Positions 45,349-57,647 of a DNA stretch of 64,000 nucleotides are shown here, in pieces. Position 1 is the stretch's first letter, and every line of letters begins with the position of its first letter. The stretch lies in NCBI GenBank assembly GCA_029721435.1, contig CM056573.1, positions 96,615,947 to 96,679,946 on the forward strand, given 5' to 3'. The stretch is from Gymnothorax reevesii (Eukaryota; Chordata; Actinopteri; Anguilliformes; Muraenidae). A model generated the notes under the pieces. It did no database searches. It was not told the DNA's origin and saw nothing but the letters and a program-made list of their open reading frames with translations. A program made the translations under genes and the position numbers.

Positions 45349-45769
45349 TTCTTCTCAGCCATTTTCTTTTGTTAAAGCAATTTCCACTTATATGAATAGT
45401 CAATTGGCAATTAAAGACACGGCTTCTTCCGTGATGCGATCAAAGGGCGACTAATCAATAGGCATGATAAAGTTCAGAAAAATCAGTCACTTATAAGTTG
45501 TACTCTAATACTTTTAATAATACTTCCACACTACCTTTTCGACTCATCAGGCGATCTAACCTGTACTTCATGGTCGATTGAATTATTCAAATTGAACCAA
45601 AGACAGAGATTTGAAATGCACTAAATTGCGCATCCAAATGAATGATGATGGTTTTGCCTGAACGAGGTGACCAAGCAACAACTAATAGTGCGGAGTGTTA
45701 TAGGATTTAAGGCATAGTTAATTAGAAAAAAATCATAGCGATCGAGTCTAAACTAATAATTGCTTTGGA
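45349..45769 (+). repeat. Repeat interrupting Gypsy, right of the LINE
   Basis: Contains an inverted match to 43144-43180 (CATTCATTTGGATGCGCAAT on the minus strand). With 42600-43248 it forms the sequence that split the Gypsy element before the LINE landed in it. Confidence 0.5.
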
Positions 45770-46860
45770 GATTTGATTTTGAATGAGTGGGAAAGAACAG
45801 TGCAAACACAGATGCGCTCAGACAACTATCATTTAACTGAAACACCTGCTGCTCCCTGTGTACCCCCAGAGACGGTGTTTTCATTGGAGTGGTTGTCAGA
45901 CACACTAGTGAAGGCGACCCAGATCAAACAGTGGACAGAAAGGAACCCAGTTCTGTCTCAAGTCAAGACGCTTCTTTTACAAGGCTGGCCCAGTGCTGTG
46001 GAAGGACAGGAGTTGAGGCCTTATGCTTAGCATAAAACAGAACTCAGTCTGCAAGATGACAGCATTTTCTGGGGTACAGGGGTCATCATACCTCCCCTGA
46101 GTTGTTTGCAGATTCCAGAGGAAATTCATGAGATGCATCCAGGTGTGTCAGGGATGAAAAGCCTTGCACCATCCTATGTCAGGTGGCCTAATATGGATCA
46201 GGATTTGGAGAGGAAGGTAAAATCATGCACACAGGGTCAGACCCATCAGATCATTCTGCCATCCGCCCCGTTGCAACCATGGGAGTGGCTAGACTGACCC
46301 TGGTCTAGGTTACACTTGGACTTTTCTCCTTTTATGGGGCAGATGTTTATGGTAATGGTTGATGCGCACTCCAAGTGGAAGGAAGCGGACATCATGAGCA
46401 ACATCACAGAAGCAAAAGGCAGAGCATGATCACCACGCACGGAAGAGACTGTTACAACTTGATGATTGGGTCAATGTGCAGGACTTTTGGGGTAACAACA
46501 GCCAAAAATGGCCTCCTAGGGTTATTCTTATGCACAGTGGCTCAGTCTCCTATGTTTTTAAGCTGACAGATGGACAGGTTTTTTACAGACATGAAGAACA
46601 TGTGTGCCCACATCATGATACAGGCTCAGGGACAGAGGCCCACCGAGTATCCCATGATGTTCTAGCAGTTCCACTGGTGACTATGCCTGAGAGGGACTTG
46701 AGAGGTGTCGGTGTCCAAGGTGAAAGATGGACTGACTCACACAAACACAAAGACCCCTCTCAAGCCCCCATCACAAGATCAACCCAGAACACCCTCAAGA
46801 GTGGCGCCTACTGGGTCACCAGGGGTGTAGCACAGATCACAGTGGGTGCGCAAACCTCCA
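45770..46860 (+). pseudogene. Gypsy integrase and C-terminal remnant
   Basis: Linker with VFSLEWLSDTLVKATQIKQW and QVKTLLLQGWP; zinc-finger domain IPEEIHEMHPGVSGMKSLAP, YVRWPNMDQDLERKVKSCTQ, where the expected second cysteine is lost; then LQPWEWLD, HLDFSPFMGQMFMVMVDAHS and KWKEADIMSNIT at the start of the catalytic core. The rest of the core (second Asp and Glu) is deleted near 46430. The C-terminal VQDFWGNNSQKWPPRVILMH and YVFKLTDGQVFYRHEEHVCP follow in another frame. No flanking LTRs were recognised. Confidence 0.8.
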
Positions 46861-47345
46861 GACCGAATAAATGTTTCAAGGCAATAACTAAAGGATCATT
46901 TAAAGTAGGCCTATGCCTATATCATAAATCTGAATTGTTGCTAAGGGCAAACCTTAAGTTACAACTAAAAAGCACATATGCATGCATATTTAAGAAGGAT
47001 ATAATGTAGGCATGAGAGGAGGTATTACAAAACCCAAAACCAGTGAAGTTGGCACGTTGTGTAAATCGTTAATAAAAACAGAATACAATGACTTGCAAAT
47101 CCTTTTCAACCTATAGTCAATTGAATACACTGCAAAGACAAGTTACTTAATGTTCGAACAGGTAAACTTTGTAATTTTTTGCAAATATTAGCTCATTTGG
47201 AATTTGATGCCAGCAACATGTTTCAAAAAAGCTGGCACAAGTGGCAAAAAAGACTGAGAGAGTTGAGGAATGCTCATGAAACACTTATTTGGAACATTCC
47301 ACAGGTGAAAGGGCTAATTGGGAACAGGTGGGTGCCATGATTGGG

Positions 47346-47353
47346 TATAAAAG
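47346..47353 (+). promoter_or_regulatory. TATA box of the Tc1 transposase
   Basis: TATAAAAG 38 bp upstream of the transposase start codon, just inside the left inverted repeat region. Confidence 0.5.
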
Positions 47354-47390
47354 CAGCTTCCCTGAAATTCTCAGTCATTCACAAACAAGG

Positions 47391-48410
47391 ATGGGGCGAG
47401 GGTCACCACTTAGTGAACAAATGCGTGAGCTGATTGTCGAACAGTTTAAAAACAACATTCCTCAACGAGCTATTGCAAGAAATTTAGCGATTTCATCAAA
47501 TACGGTCCGTAATATCGTCAAAAGGTTCAGAGAATCTGGAGAAATCACTGCACGTAAGCGACAAGGCCGAAAACCAACATTGGATGCCCGTGACCTTCGA
47601 TCCCTCAGGCGGTACTGCATCAAAAACCGACATCAGTGTGTAAAGAACATCACCACATGGGCTCAGGAACACTTCAGACCACTGTCAGTAACTACAGATC
47701 GTCACTACATCTGCAAGTGCAAGTTAAAACTCTACAATGCAAAGCGAAAGCCATTTCCCAACAGCACCCAGAAACGCTGCCGGCTTAGCTTGGCCCAAGC
47801 TCATCTAAGATGGACAGATGCAAAGTGGAAGAGTAATCTGTGATCTGACGAGTCCACATTTCAAATTGTTTTTGGAAACTGTGGACGTCGTGTCCTCCGG
47901 ACGAAAGAGGAAAAGAACCATCCGGACTGTTATAGGCGCAAAGTTCAAAAGCCAGCATCTGTGATGGTATGGGGGTGTATTAGTGCCCAAGGCATGGGCA
48001 ACTTACACATATGTGAAGGCACCATTAATGCTGAGAGGTACATACAGGTCTTGGAGCAAAATATGTTGCCATCCAAGCAAAATCTTTTTCATGGACGCCC
48101 CTGCTTATTTCAGCAAGACAATGCCAAGCCACATTCTGCACGTGTTACAACAGTATGGCTCTGTAGTAAAAGAGTGCGGGTACTAGACTGGCCAGCCTGT
48201 AGTCCAGACCTGTCTCCCATTGAAAATGTGTGGCGCATTATGAAGCGTAAAATACGACAACGGAGACCCCGGACTGTTGAACAACTTAAGCTGTACATCA
48301 AGCAAGAATGGGAGAGAATTCCACCTGAAAAGCTTCAAAAATTGGTCTCCTCAGTTCTCAAATGTTTACTGAGTGTCGTTAAAAGGAAAGGCGATGTAAC
48401 ACAGTGGTAA
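47391..48410 (+). pseudogene. Tc1 transposase, one internal TGA
   Basis: DD34E transposase that cuts at the inverted repeats and inserts at TA. The start MGRGSPLSEQMRELIVEQFK at 47391 lies 38 bp after a TATAAAAG box (47346-47353). Paired-like DNA-binding region: RAIARNLAISSNTVRNIVKR and RKRQGRKPTLDARDLRSLRR. Catalytic residues: D in SDEST (just after the stop), D in [11 protein letters not shown] and E in SPIENVW, with 34 residues between the last two. The whole 339-codon frame is open except for TGA at 47841-47843, in place of the Trp of the usual W-SDES motif. The copy is therefore one base away from an open frame; whether it was active recently is inference. Confidence 0.92.
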
Positions 48411-48621
48411 AAAGGCCTCTGTGCCAACTTTTTTGCAATGTATTGCTGCCTTTTAATTCTAAGTTAATGATTATTTGCAAAGTTTCTCAGTCTGAACATT
48501 AAACATCTTGTCTTTGCCGTGTATTCAATTGTATATAAGTTGAATAGGATTTGCAAATCATTGTATTCTGTTTTTATCTACGATTTACATAACGTGCCAA
48601 CTTCACTGGTTTTGGGTTTTG

Positions 48622-49414
48622 TACATGTTAGTTTTACAAATATAAAAACAATTAAGCCTGCTATAAAATGTTGCTTTTATTAGTTTAAGTGAATTTAGTA
48701 CAACATCAATACTACCTTAAATGGCTATAATAATTTAATTAGAATAAACACAAGCCAGGTTGAGAGGAAAGAACTGTCACAGCAATACATCCAGAATGGG
48801 TTATTCTATAGATGTGTTATTTTGATTTTTTTTTTTTTTTTTTTCGATTCGATTGCTAGGCCAAAACAAATCCAAAACAAATGGTCGACCGAAAGCGCGT
48901 CAACTAAACAAATGACCATACAACAGCATGTGGACAGTCCAAATGGTTTTTCAAAATAAAAGATTACTGTTCGTTTGTTCAAGTCAGAATTAATCTGACC
49001 GGCTTTCCTTTGTCAGGAACCAGTACATGATGATTGAAAGCAAACCCAAATAGTCTCTGACAAAGAGAAACAATCAAGAAATTGTTTTTCAATACACATC
49101 CAATGAGTATTAGAGCACTTGTTTCTGGTACAGCGTTATTTGATACTACATATTGACATAAATACAATGTGATATCAAAGGACATTGTGACAAACCCATC
49201 TTGCTGAGAAAATACACTCTAAATCAGTCAGCATAATGATGACCAAATCATCTTGTTTTGTTTTAGCTGTCAGCTTCCACGTCTTTGATTTCATGTGCGC
49301 TCCTCGCTTGCCCTCACCTCACTGTGTATTAACGGCCTAGTCTATGGCGTTAAATTAGTCCCAAAACTCGAGCGAATAAAAACAGCGAGACAGATCCTCT
49401 CTAGCCGCTCGCAA
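48622..49414. other. No gene recognised
   Basis: Intron sequence with a poly-T run at about 48827-48844. Nothing else assigned. Confidence 0.5.
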
Positions 49415-50050
49415 CCTCAAAATGCGCGCAATTTCAATTCTATGTGCTCTCAATTTTAAAACGCACTCACTTGCAACTTCTGCACACGCTCTCAATGTCA
49501 AAATATGCTTGCAATACTTCAACTAGGGCTGGGCGATATATCGATATTAAATCGATATCGTGTTTCAAAGTAAATTATCGTCACGGATTTTGACTATCGT
49601 AATATGGTGATATGAAATAAGTGTTGGCTTTTCTTGTTTTAAAAGCTGAATTACAGTAATGGGTTGCATTTTTCTGCACTTGCAAGACTGTTGAAGCTGT
49701 TGCCTGCACCGGTTTCATCGTTATGTCAACATTACTAATGAATGGTCATAGAAAATAATATTGTGTAAATATTTTGCAAAAGCACCAACATTTGTCGGCA
49801 AAATATCGATATCGAGGTATTCGGTCACCGATATCGAGATATTAGATTTTGTCCATATCGCCCAGCCCTAACTTCAACATGCGCTCTCAATGTCAAAATA
49901 TGCTCGCAATACTTCCACATGCGCTCTCAATATCAATATATGCTTGCAATACTTCAACACGCGCTCTCAATGTCAAAATATGCTCGCAATACTTCAGCAC
50001 TTGCTCTCATTGTCAAAGTATGCTCGCAATATCAGTATACGCTCGCTTGC
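49415..50050. repeat. 40-bp minisatellite
   Basis: Unit GCGCTCTCAATGTCAAAATA then TGCTCGCAATACTTCAACAT. Clean units start at 49881, 49921, 49961 and 50001, with one at about 49486 and more degenerate ones before. Interrupted by the MITE at 49524-49870. Confidence 0.9.
49524..49870. mobile_element. 347-bp hAT-type MITE with 8-bp duplication
   Basis: TAGGGCTGGGCGATATATCG at the left; the right end read inward is TAGGGCTGGGCGATATGGAC. ACTTCAAC is duplicated exactly at 49516-49523 and 49871-49878, the 8-bp signature of hAT elements. Internally rich in TATCGATATCG. No coding capacity. Confidence 0.92.
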
Positions 50051-52629
50051 CGATTTGACTTTTAGACTTTGGAGGCGGGACTTGGGATTTGTAATTCTGG
50101 GATAGACTTTGTGACACAGGTTAATGAGTTGTGTGTCTGTCTCCAAAAAAAAAATCATCACATAAAAAATTTTTAAGTAAGTTTCTCTGAATTTCGCGAA
50201 GATGACAGAAATGGTCAAGTGTCTAATCCGTCTCTTTCTGAACAGCACTGTTCTGTTTTGTCCACTACCTTTTTCCTGTTTCTCAGTTTACGAAGAGTGT
50301 TGTCTGAAAACATTGGCATATTTTGTCAAGCAACCCTATTTGTGAGCCCAGAGTTTGACATTTTCCTTGTTTATATTGCGTGAATTTTATTGCCATGATT
50401 AAAGCCATTACACACATGTACTCAAAAAGCTCGACAGTATAATCGCTTAAATTTTTTTTTGGGTATTTTCACAATAATTAACCACTAAATATTCAACAGT
50501 CATACTCAAAGTTGTATTCTGACTGAGAATCCTTGCTGGGGGGATTGTTCTTTGTTTACTTTTTGACCACTTTTTACTTTATCGTTGTATTTATAATTTT
50601 TTTATTTGCTTGTTTTATTGAATATAAATCTGCTTAATTGGAGTCAAACTTCATTCCCTTTGAGTATATTTTCTTTGAATGGGAAAATGCATACCAATAA
50701 ACACATGACCAGAATTAGATTTTTTATATGCTGCAAAAGAATATCTGTCCAAAAATTGTGGCTCTTTCAATGCACCTGCTTCATCGGGGTTACAGGAGTC
50801 AGATTGATTGGCAAGGTTAGACTTCAACAGTGACTAACAGTATTTAAACAGTATTTAACAGTGAAATTCTGGACTTACCAAGCAAATATTACCCCAAATT
50901 ACTTTTTTTGTCTGGAGGCAGGATTTTTCCCCATTATCTCTGAGCTGCAGTTTACAGCTGTAAATTAATAGCTTGACAGCTCAGTGGGAAAAATCTCATC
51001 CCTCACCTCAAAGATTTGTTTCATTTCTTAACAGTTATTTATGACAGCTTTTGTCCCTAATCAACTCCCACCCTGAGGCATTATGAGTACCGAGATGAAA
51101 AAAACACAAGAAGGGGTCGCTCCTCCTGACCAAATGTGAAAAGATGGCAACTGTGGCAGTAGAAGGAGAAATAATGCTCATTCATACCTCTTTATTTGAA
51201 TTGAAAAATACAAACTGATAGTCCATTAAAGTCACTGCCAGCCCACAGTGTGCTGTGTTGTCACGAGCCCCCCCCAAAAACAACAACTTAATTCTTTTTT
51301 AACTGACAATTTGTTAAAAGCAAGCAGAATCCATTCCTGCAGCAAGACATATTGTTTCTTTATCCACCTCATTTTTTGTACAGAATAACAAAGCATTAGA
51401 AAAATATTATAATTAATGCAAAAATGAATGCTTCCCCATAAGGTTCTGCATTTACTTATAACCTATTGTTCTATGATATTGAACCAATCAGAAATTTGAA
51501 TATAGATGATTTAATGTCATAGATCCACGCACAAAGTGGGAATGCAATATTTTAAAGTTTATTCATATATCTCAGGTGATAATAAAATATTAAGCTTCAA
51601 AGCAAACATGCCTATATTGGGCAGATGAACGTATTTATTTGATCCAAAGCTGCATGTATTTAATATTTCATATTTGATTTTTAAATTTTGTTCAGTTGCT
51701 TTAAGTGAGATCAAGGAGCCAACTTTATTACCATAAGAAGCAACAGTGCATGTGTGCCTGATTTCTCTATTCATTGGTACTCCGCCAGATATTGACGTTA
51801 ATGCAGCTGTCTTGCGACGCAAATCCTATTTTTAATACGTTATACAGGCAAAGTCTCTGTTAAGCAATTTTTTCAGCAGCTAAGTCCAAGACAAAGACCT
51901 CATTTACAGGGGATTACGCCTTGGTACCTTTATATGGCAACTGTTGACGTCTGTTGGTTGAATGCTGAAATAGCATGGGCTTATTTTTAGCACCATTGAG
52001 TGGTCTGTGACACGCTTGTCACCTCCCCTTTCTTTAGAGTGAGGGAACATTGCATTCAATTTCAAGAAGTATAAATAGATATAGGTAGACTTTGAGATAC
52101 GTATGGGAGCTGTGAAAAGCCGGTACAAGGACTCAATCATTCCTCTATTTCAACCCTAATCTACAATATGAATTCAAAAAATGTGCAGTAGGATGCTCCA
52201 GGTTGTAAATAGAGTAATAAATAGAAATTTAATGTACTCAACATGCTGATTTAAATCCCATAAATGATTGAAAATCGGTGTAATAGAGCCATGTCATGCA
52301 GGTTTGATATTACACACATTTAATATAGCTTTAATCACATCATGATTGGTCAAATTATGTACATTCTGTTTTCTTCATTCAACCAATGTCTTTGCAACAG
52401 TAAAGTGACTGGTAACCTGCTAGCGTTAACTTCTAGTCAGTGGCCTATGAAAGTCAATGCAATGAATAATTCGCCAGTTAGCATTCTAACACTTTTTGCC
52501 ATGAAAGTTATAAGTTACAGCATGTGTAACTGTTATTGCAGGAACTTGAATTTATTAATTTAATGGTAAAATGCATGCTAGCTGCGAATTATTCAGCCCA
52601 TTGACTTGAGTTCAACCAAATTCCGAAAT
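50051..52629. other. No gene recognised
   Basis: About 2.6 kb of ordinary AT-rich intron without an assignable repeat or exon. Confidence 0.5.
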
Positions 52630-53010
52630 AGCTGGGACGAAGTGTAAATTTTGAATAAAATCAAAATGACTTTAAGATCACATGAGCCAATATGTCATTT
52701 ACAATAGAACATAGATTACATTTCAAATGTTGAAACTGAGACATTTTACATTTTTATCCACAAAATGAGTTTTTCAAATTTTCTGGCTGCATCAGGTCTC
52801 AAAAAAGTTGGGACACAGCCAAAAAAAGCGCTAAAAAAGCTATTAATATATAAAAGAATCAGCTGAAAGAATATTTAGCTAGTAATTAATTTAACTGGCA
52901 TCAGGTGTATAACATGACTGGCTATAAAAGAGATGTCTTAGAGAGGCAGAGTCTCTCAGTAGTAAAGACAGCCAGAGGCTCTGCAACCTGTGAAGGCTTG
53001 CATAAAGATA
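52630..53010 (+). mobile_element. Tc1/mariner 5' fragment
   Basis: GGGACGAAGTGTAAATTTTG, CTGCATCAGGTCTCAAAAAA, GTTGGGACACAGCC, CATGACTGGCTATAAAAGAG and AGAGGCAGAGTCTCTCAGTA follow the layout of the 5' end of a Tc1-type element (compare TATAAAAG before the start in 47028-48621) but belong to a different family. The transposase is absent. Confidence 0.65.
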
Positions 53011-53031
53011 ATAATAATAAAATAAACAATT

Positions 53032-53508
53032 TGTGAGGTACGGTTCAAGAACCACTCGCGAGAGACAGAAATCCAAAAAATGTATACCTTTATTGGAGTC
53101 CGAGCCAAAGCCAAAAAACACAAGAATTGCCAAGCCACAATACGAAATCCAAAAACAGCGTCGACTAGACAGGCAGGGGTCAAAAGCAATATGACAGATG
53201 AGCAGAGGGACAAAAACGATAGGCAAAGAGTCATAGTTGATGAACAAAGCCAAGGGTCATACACAGGGCACCCAAACACAGAAATCATACAAAAATGGGT
53301 CGAAATCCAGAAAGACAAAAATACAAAAATGGCAATGGCAAGAAACAAAGTCTGCTAATATACATACAGGGAAGGTCACATGCTATACAGAAAACAGGTG
53401 TAGGGAATCCGGCTAATTACATCGGAAGAATCACATGAGGAAAGCCCTAACCATGAAAATTGGCGGAAGACAAAATACGAACAGGAATCACACAAACAGC
53501 CTATGACA
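53032..53508 (-). mobile_element. LTR-like element (solo LTR?), 477 bp
   Basis: On the minus strand it begins TGTCATAGGCTGTTTGTGTG, has a polyadenylation site ACTCCAATAAAGGTATACAT near its end and finishes TTGAACCGTACCTCACA (TG...CA). Base composition and layout suit a fish LTR. No 5-bp flanking duplication was found. Confidence 0.5.
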
Positions 53509-54239
53509 TTTAAACAGCTCTGGACCAGGAGTTCTACGTGCACAGATAAGGAGCGCAGTAGAGTGATTAAGCACGTGCGAGAGATTCAAGCTGAAGCTGA
53601 GGAGAGGACAGAAACAGGCTGAGGGGCGGAGTATAGAACAGGCCGATTGCAGAGAGGGAATTAGGCTAAATTAGTAGAGGTGCAGCTTTAGAAATTAAAC
53701 TAGAGTGCTCATTAGTAAGTTAGTAATATATATACATGGATTAGTTGTGTTTGTAGACAAAGGCCCAGTTTACAGGAAGACGCTTGCGAGTAAAGACGAC
53801 AAAATATTTTTACGGAAGTGCCTTTTGTTTATATGGTGACGGCGTTTTTGGGGCTTGAAGACGCAAAAATCTCAAACCACCCTCGAAAGTGGAAAACTTG
53901 AATACGCTCCGGCGTAGCGTTTCCGTCTAAACTGGCCAAGACGCAAAACTGGCTCAGATCTGCTGTTCTGCTCACGTCGCGTAGGCGTTTACATCACGCA
54001 GTAAACAAACATGTCAGATTACATCCATGCTTCGGACCTTCAGGCTACTTCCACTTCGTGTTGGCGGGGGATAATAAATACTAAATAGTGTAAATTCTGA
54101 TACGCCATGGAGTCAAGCTCTCTTATCTACAAAGAGCAGCTGCTTCAACCTGCTGAAAGGTCACCTGAGTGCACATAGCTGTTCGCTAACTTCACAACCA
54201 GATAAATCTACATATCACCGAGCAAGCAGTTATTATCTC
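53509..54239. mobile_element. Possible MITE end at 53757 and unrecognised sequence
   Basis: AAGGCCCAGTTTACAGGAAG then ACGCTTGCGAGTAAAGACGA resembles the GTTTACAC-type ends of other fish MITEs, but the opposite end was not located. Confidence 0.3.
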
Positions 54240-54420
54240 CACCAAGGAGGTCATGTTTTCATTGGTATGTCACTTTCTTGCATTAGTCGTCTGTCTGTCT
54301 GTTTGTTAGCAGGATATCTCAAAAATGGCTGCATAGATTTCAACTGAACTTTGCTGGATGTTACAGTTGCACAAGAGGAAAAAGAGATTAAATTAAGGTA
54401 TATCTAAGCCAAAGTAAAGC
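54240..54420 (+). repeat. TCTGTCTGTTTGTTAGCAGGAT repeat, copy 1
   Basis: CACCAAGGAGGTCATGTTTT ... GTCTGTTTGTTAGCAGGATA, then TCTCAAAAATGGCTGCATAG. A related pair is at 60070-60380. Confidence 0.5.
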
Positions 54421-55904
54421 TGAGATATAGGCCAAAGTACAAATCCAGCTATGCTGACAGAGATTTTAAGTCTTTCGAATGGGCCGGATTTCCAATAGGC
54501 CTACTTTTAGGTTTTGCTGCCACCTGGCAGTGGAATGCAACAATACCCTACATCAGCCAACAAAAATACTTAATGCACAGAGTTGTCTTAGTGTAGAGGA
54601 GGTATGCACTCTATCAAGTGCCCTTAATTAATATTATATTATCCAGTTGTCCCAGGTCACACATCTAAAGGGGACCTATTTTGCTATATTTACGAGGTCA
54701 TATTTTGATCTTGGACTCCCCTAGGGTACTCCTGATCAAAAGAACTGATCATTAGGTTTATGCACAATTGTTTTCTGACACAAAGAAAGGAAATTAAACA
54801 AATTTCACAGTACATTTTGACCCATCAATTTTCTTGCGTGTACTTACCACTATCAACAACCCTACGGCCGTTCTTGAGCAGAAGTTCAAAATGTGAGAAG
54901 TTATCGGACAAAGCAACACGACGGACAAAAAGCGACTGCAATAGGTCGCCATGCTCCGCTCAGGTGACCTAAAAAAATCTGAGTTCTTAAAGGGGACCTA
55001 TTCCTATTACGCAACCTTTCCAAATTTAGATTTTGATCTTTGAACGATCAGGAGTACTCTTAGGGAGTCCAAGTCCAAAAAAGGGTCCTTATTTAGCTCA
55101 TACTGCCATCCTCAAAAAACCCGTCTGTAGTCCATTGTAGTCCCTGCCTGAAATACTTCAATGGGGTGGCTCTTCTGCTATGGCCCCCCCTCTTTGTGCC
55201 CACTTTCTTTTGACTGGCCAGCTCTGTGGAGAGCGGATTTGGGAAGGACGAGGCTGCAGAATGCAGTTTCCCGGGTCCGCATCCCCAGAGTGAAACGTGA
55301 GATACGGCTGCCATCCGATAAAGAATCGGCGGGGAAATTCCGAAATCCAAGGCTATACTTGAATATAGTTCTAATGAAATTAACTTGTTCTAATAAACAC
55401 CGCACGAAAGTAGAGGACACAGTGCGAAAGTCTGGCAGCTCGAACTTTCTATCGGCTACAATTGCTAAGGCTACAGTGGTGAGTACAGCGGTTTTTCTAC
55501 TCTATAGCTAGGATGCAGGGAAAGGTAGAATCTACTCCATTTAGACACATTTGTAGAACAGGTCAACATACCCGGGTGTAGACCGGAGACCATAGAAATC
55601 TAGTGGGTCTGAGTTTAGAGGGAAACATGTACAGTGAGGAGCAGCTAAAAGTGGACCAACAGCTTATGGACTGCTTCAGTGTGTATTAGGAACTGCTGGT
55701 TCGTGTGCATAACTGAGGTGTGTCGTTAGCATGGAGAAACAAACAGCTTCTGCGCTGGTATATGACGGAGGGGCGAAAGCTCCAGGCTAAACGACCTTTT
55801 CGTAAATTGCCCGCGGTAATGGATTACTTATTGCATCGGAATGACTAGCATTTCCTCGCAGAGAATGAGCATGTTATGGATTATTGTGCGTGTTATTGTG
55901 AGTG

Positions 55905-57380
55905 AGAGCCAGATAGAGCTCTGGTTATGTCATGAACATAATACAGGTTTTACAGACTGTAAGTTCCGTTTGCGTGAACAGTTGCTTATGTGGAGCTAGC
56001 GAATCAATAACTTTTACAGGAAAGAATTTCTTATATTCAATATTAAATATGAAATTGGCAATGCAGAGAAATTGTTTGTTACACCGGACATGTTATAGCC
56101 TGTGCGCTTCCCTGTTGGTTTCACCGGTAGCATCAGAGAGCTTGCCAGGTATTAGAGAAGCATCAGCCTGACCCCGGTCATGGTTAAGTAAAGCGATTGT
56201 TTCACAAGCACCCAAAATCGCACCCTAAGCTTTGCAAAACCAACGTCTGGTCTAACTGCAGCCCAAAATGGCAGACACATAAAGCACCACTCCGGTTAGC
56301 TTCAACTGTAGTGGCTACAATCATGCGACGTTATGAGGAAACTGTCACATTGATGCTTACCGAAGTAACACAAGCATACCGATCATAATTGCTGCGTATA
56401 AGTTAACAAGAACCATTTTTAATTAGCAGAGAACGCAAACTAACATGCAGTTGCTGATAAGCGGTCATGACTTTGAATGTAATCTGTTGCGTGAAAAATT
56501 AGTTTTGCATCCGGTGTGAAAGCTGCTTAACGTGCCCATAACGCGTGTATTTGCGTCTTTGTATTGACTTTCAATGTAACCCATCTCGCGAAAAATTAGT
56601 TTCGCGTTCGGTGTGAAAGCGGCTTGACTTGCCCATAGCGTGTGCATTCGTATCTTTGCATTGATTTGTCATGTTATCAGTCGTGCGAAAAATTAGTTTC
56701 ATGACCAGTGTGAAAGCTGCTGAATGCGCTCATATCGCTTGTATTCGAGTCCTTGCATTGACTCTTTGAATGTAGGCTAATCTGTCCCCCCAAAAATTTG
56801 TTTCGTGTCCAATGTGAAAGCAGCTTTTTGGATAGTTTGTGACAGCTAGAGAGAGCTCAGTTCTGTTATGAACATAATACAGGTTTTGCAGACCGTAAGT
56901 TCATAAGCGCCGATATGTTGCTTATGTGGAGCTAGCGAATCGATCACTTCTACAGGAAAGAATTTCCTCACTAATCTCTGCCTTTTTCGGATTTTTTTTA
57001 GCCACAACAATTTCTAAAGGGGGATGAAATTATGTCAAGGTAATGCAAAGAAATTATTTGTTATACCGGTAGAGCTTTGTTTCGCATTGCTTTCACAGTA
57101 GCACCAGAGAGCTTGCCCAGACATTTTTAAAGTATCCGACTGATCCCGGTCATGGATAAGTGAAGCGATCACTAACTGTTGTGGCTACAACCGGGCAAAG
57201 TTATGATGAAACTGCCATATTGATGCTTACCGAAGTAACACAAGCATACCCATCAGAATTACTGCATATAAGTTAACCAGGAGCATTTTTAATTAGCACG
57301 GAAAACAAACTAACATGCTGTAACTGGTAGCCGAGCGGTCTTGACCACAGAGACAAACCCTTGCAATACAGGTTTTACCG
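55905..57380 (+). repeat. ~900-bp tandem duplication
   Basis: GAACATAATACAGGTTTT at 55934 recurs at 56870, GCTTATGTGGAGCTAGCGAA at about 55983 recurs near 56921, and GATGCTTACCGAAGTAACAC at 56351 recurs at 57221. Offsets run from about 936 down to 870 bp. A partial third start is at about 57363. Confidence 0.8.
56468..56825. repeat. ~100-bp minisatellite, 4 units
   Basis: GCGAAAAATTAGTTTCGCGT ... GTGTGAAAGCGGCTT units, with the GAAAAATTAG core at 56493, 56590 and 56697 and a diverged one at 56791. Confidence 0.8.
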
Positions 57381-57647
57381 ACAGCAAGTTCCATTACCGT
57401 GGACTCTTGTACTAAGAATCCAAATGAGTATTAAAAGTTAGCTTCAAATGAGGTTTGTGTTCACATAACTCCTGTAGAATTTCCCCCAATATTACTCTAC
57501 CATATTTAGGATACAAACATTAGGAACAGTAACTGGCTACGTTAGCCGTAGTGCTACAGCCATAATCAACTGGCTATCACGTCTGGTTGGCTTATGCAGT
57601 AAAAGCAACTTACAGCTTCTTTTTTTTTTTTAAATTTGACATCTCCA

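Larger units (their letters stand above)
47028..48621 (+). mobile_element. Complete Tc1-type transposon, 1,594 bp
   Basis: TA flanks both ends (47026-47027, 48622-48623). Inverted repeats of about 200 bp start CAAAACCCAAAACCAGTGAA on both sides and stay alike through AAAACAGAATACAATGA and GCAAATCCT. A single transposase gene fills the middle. Length and layout are those of a complete long-TIR Tc1 element. Confidence 0.93.

Noticed and set aside
49415..50050. CRISPR-like array
   Set aside because: Units are contiguous 40-bp repeats without spacers; vertebrate minisatellite.
53032..53508. Exon-like minus-strand frames of 120-130 codons (52891-53348)
   Set aside because: They lie in an LTR-like block and across its border, with no conserved motifs.
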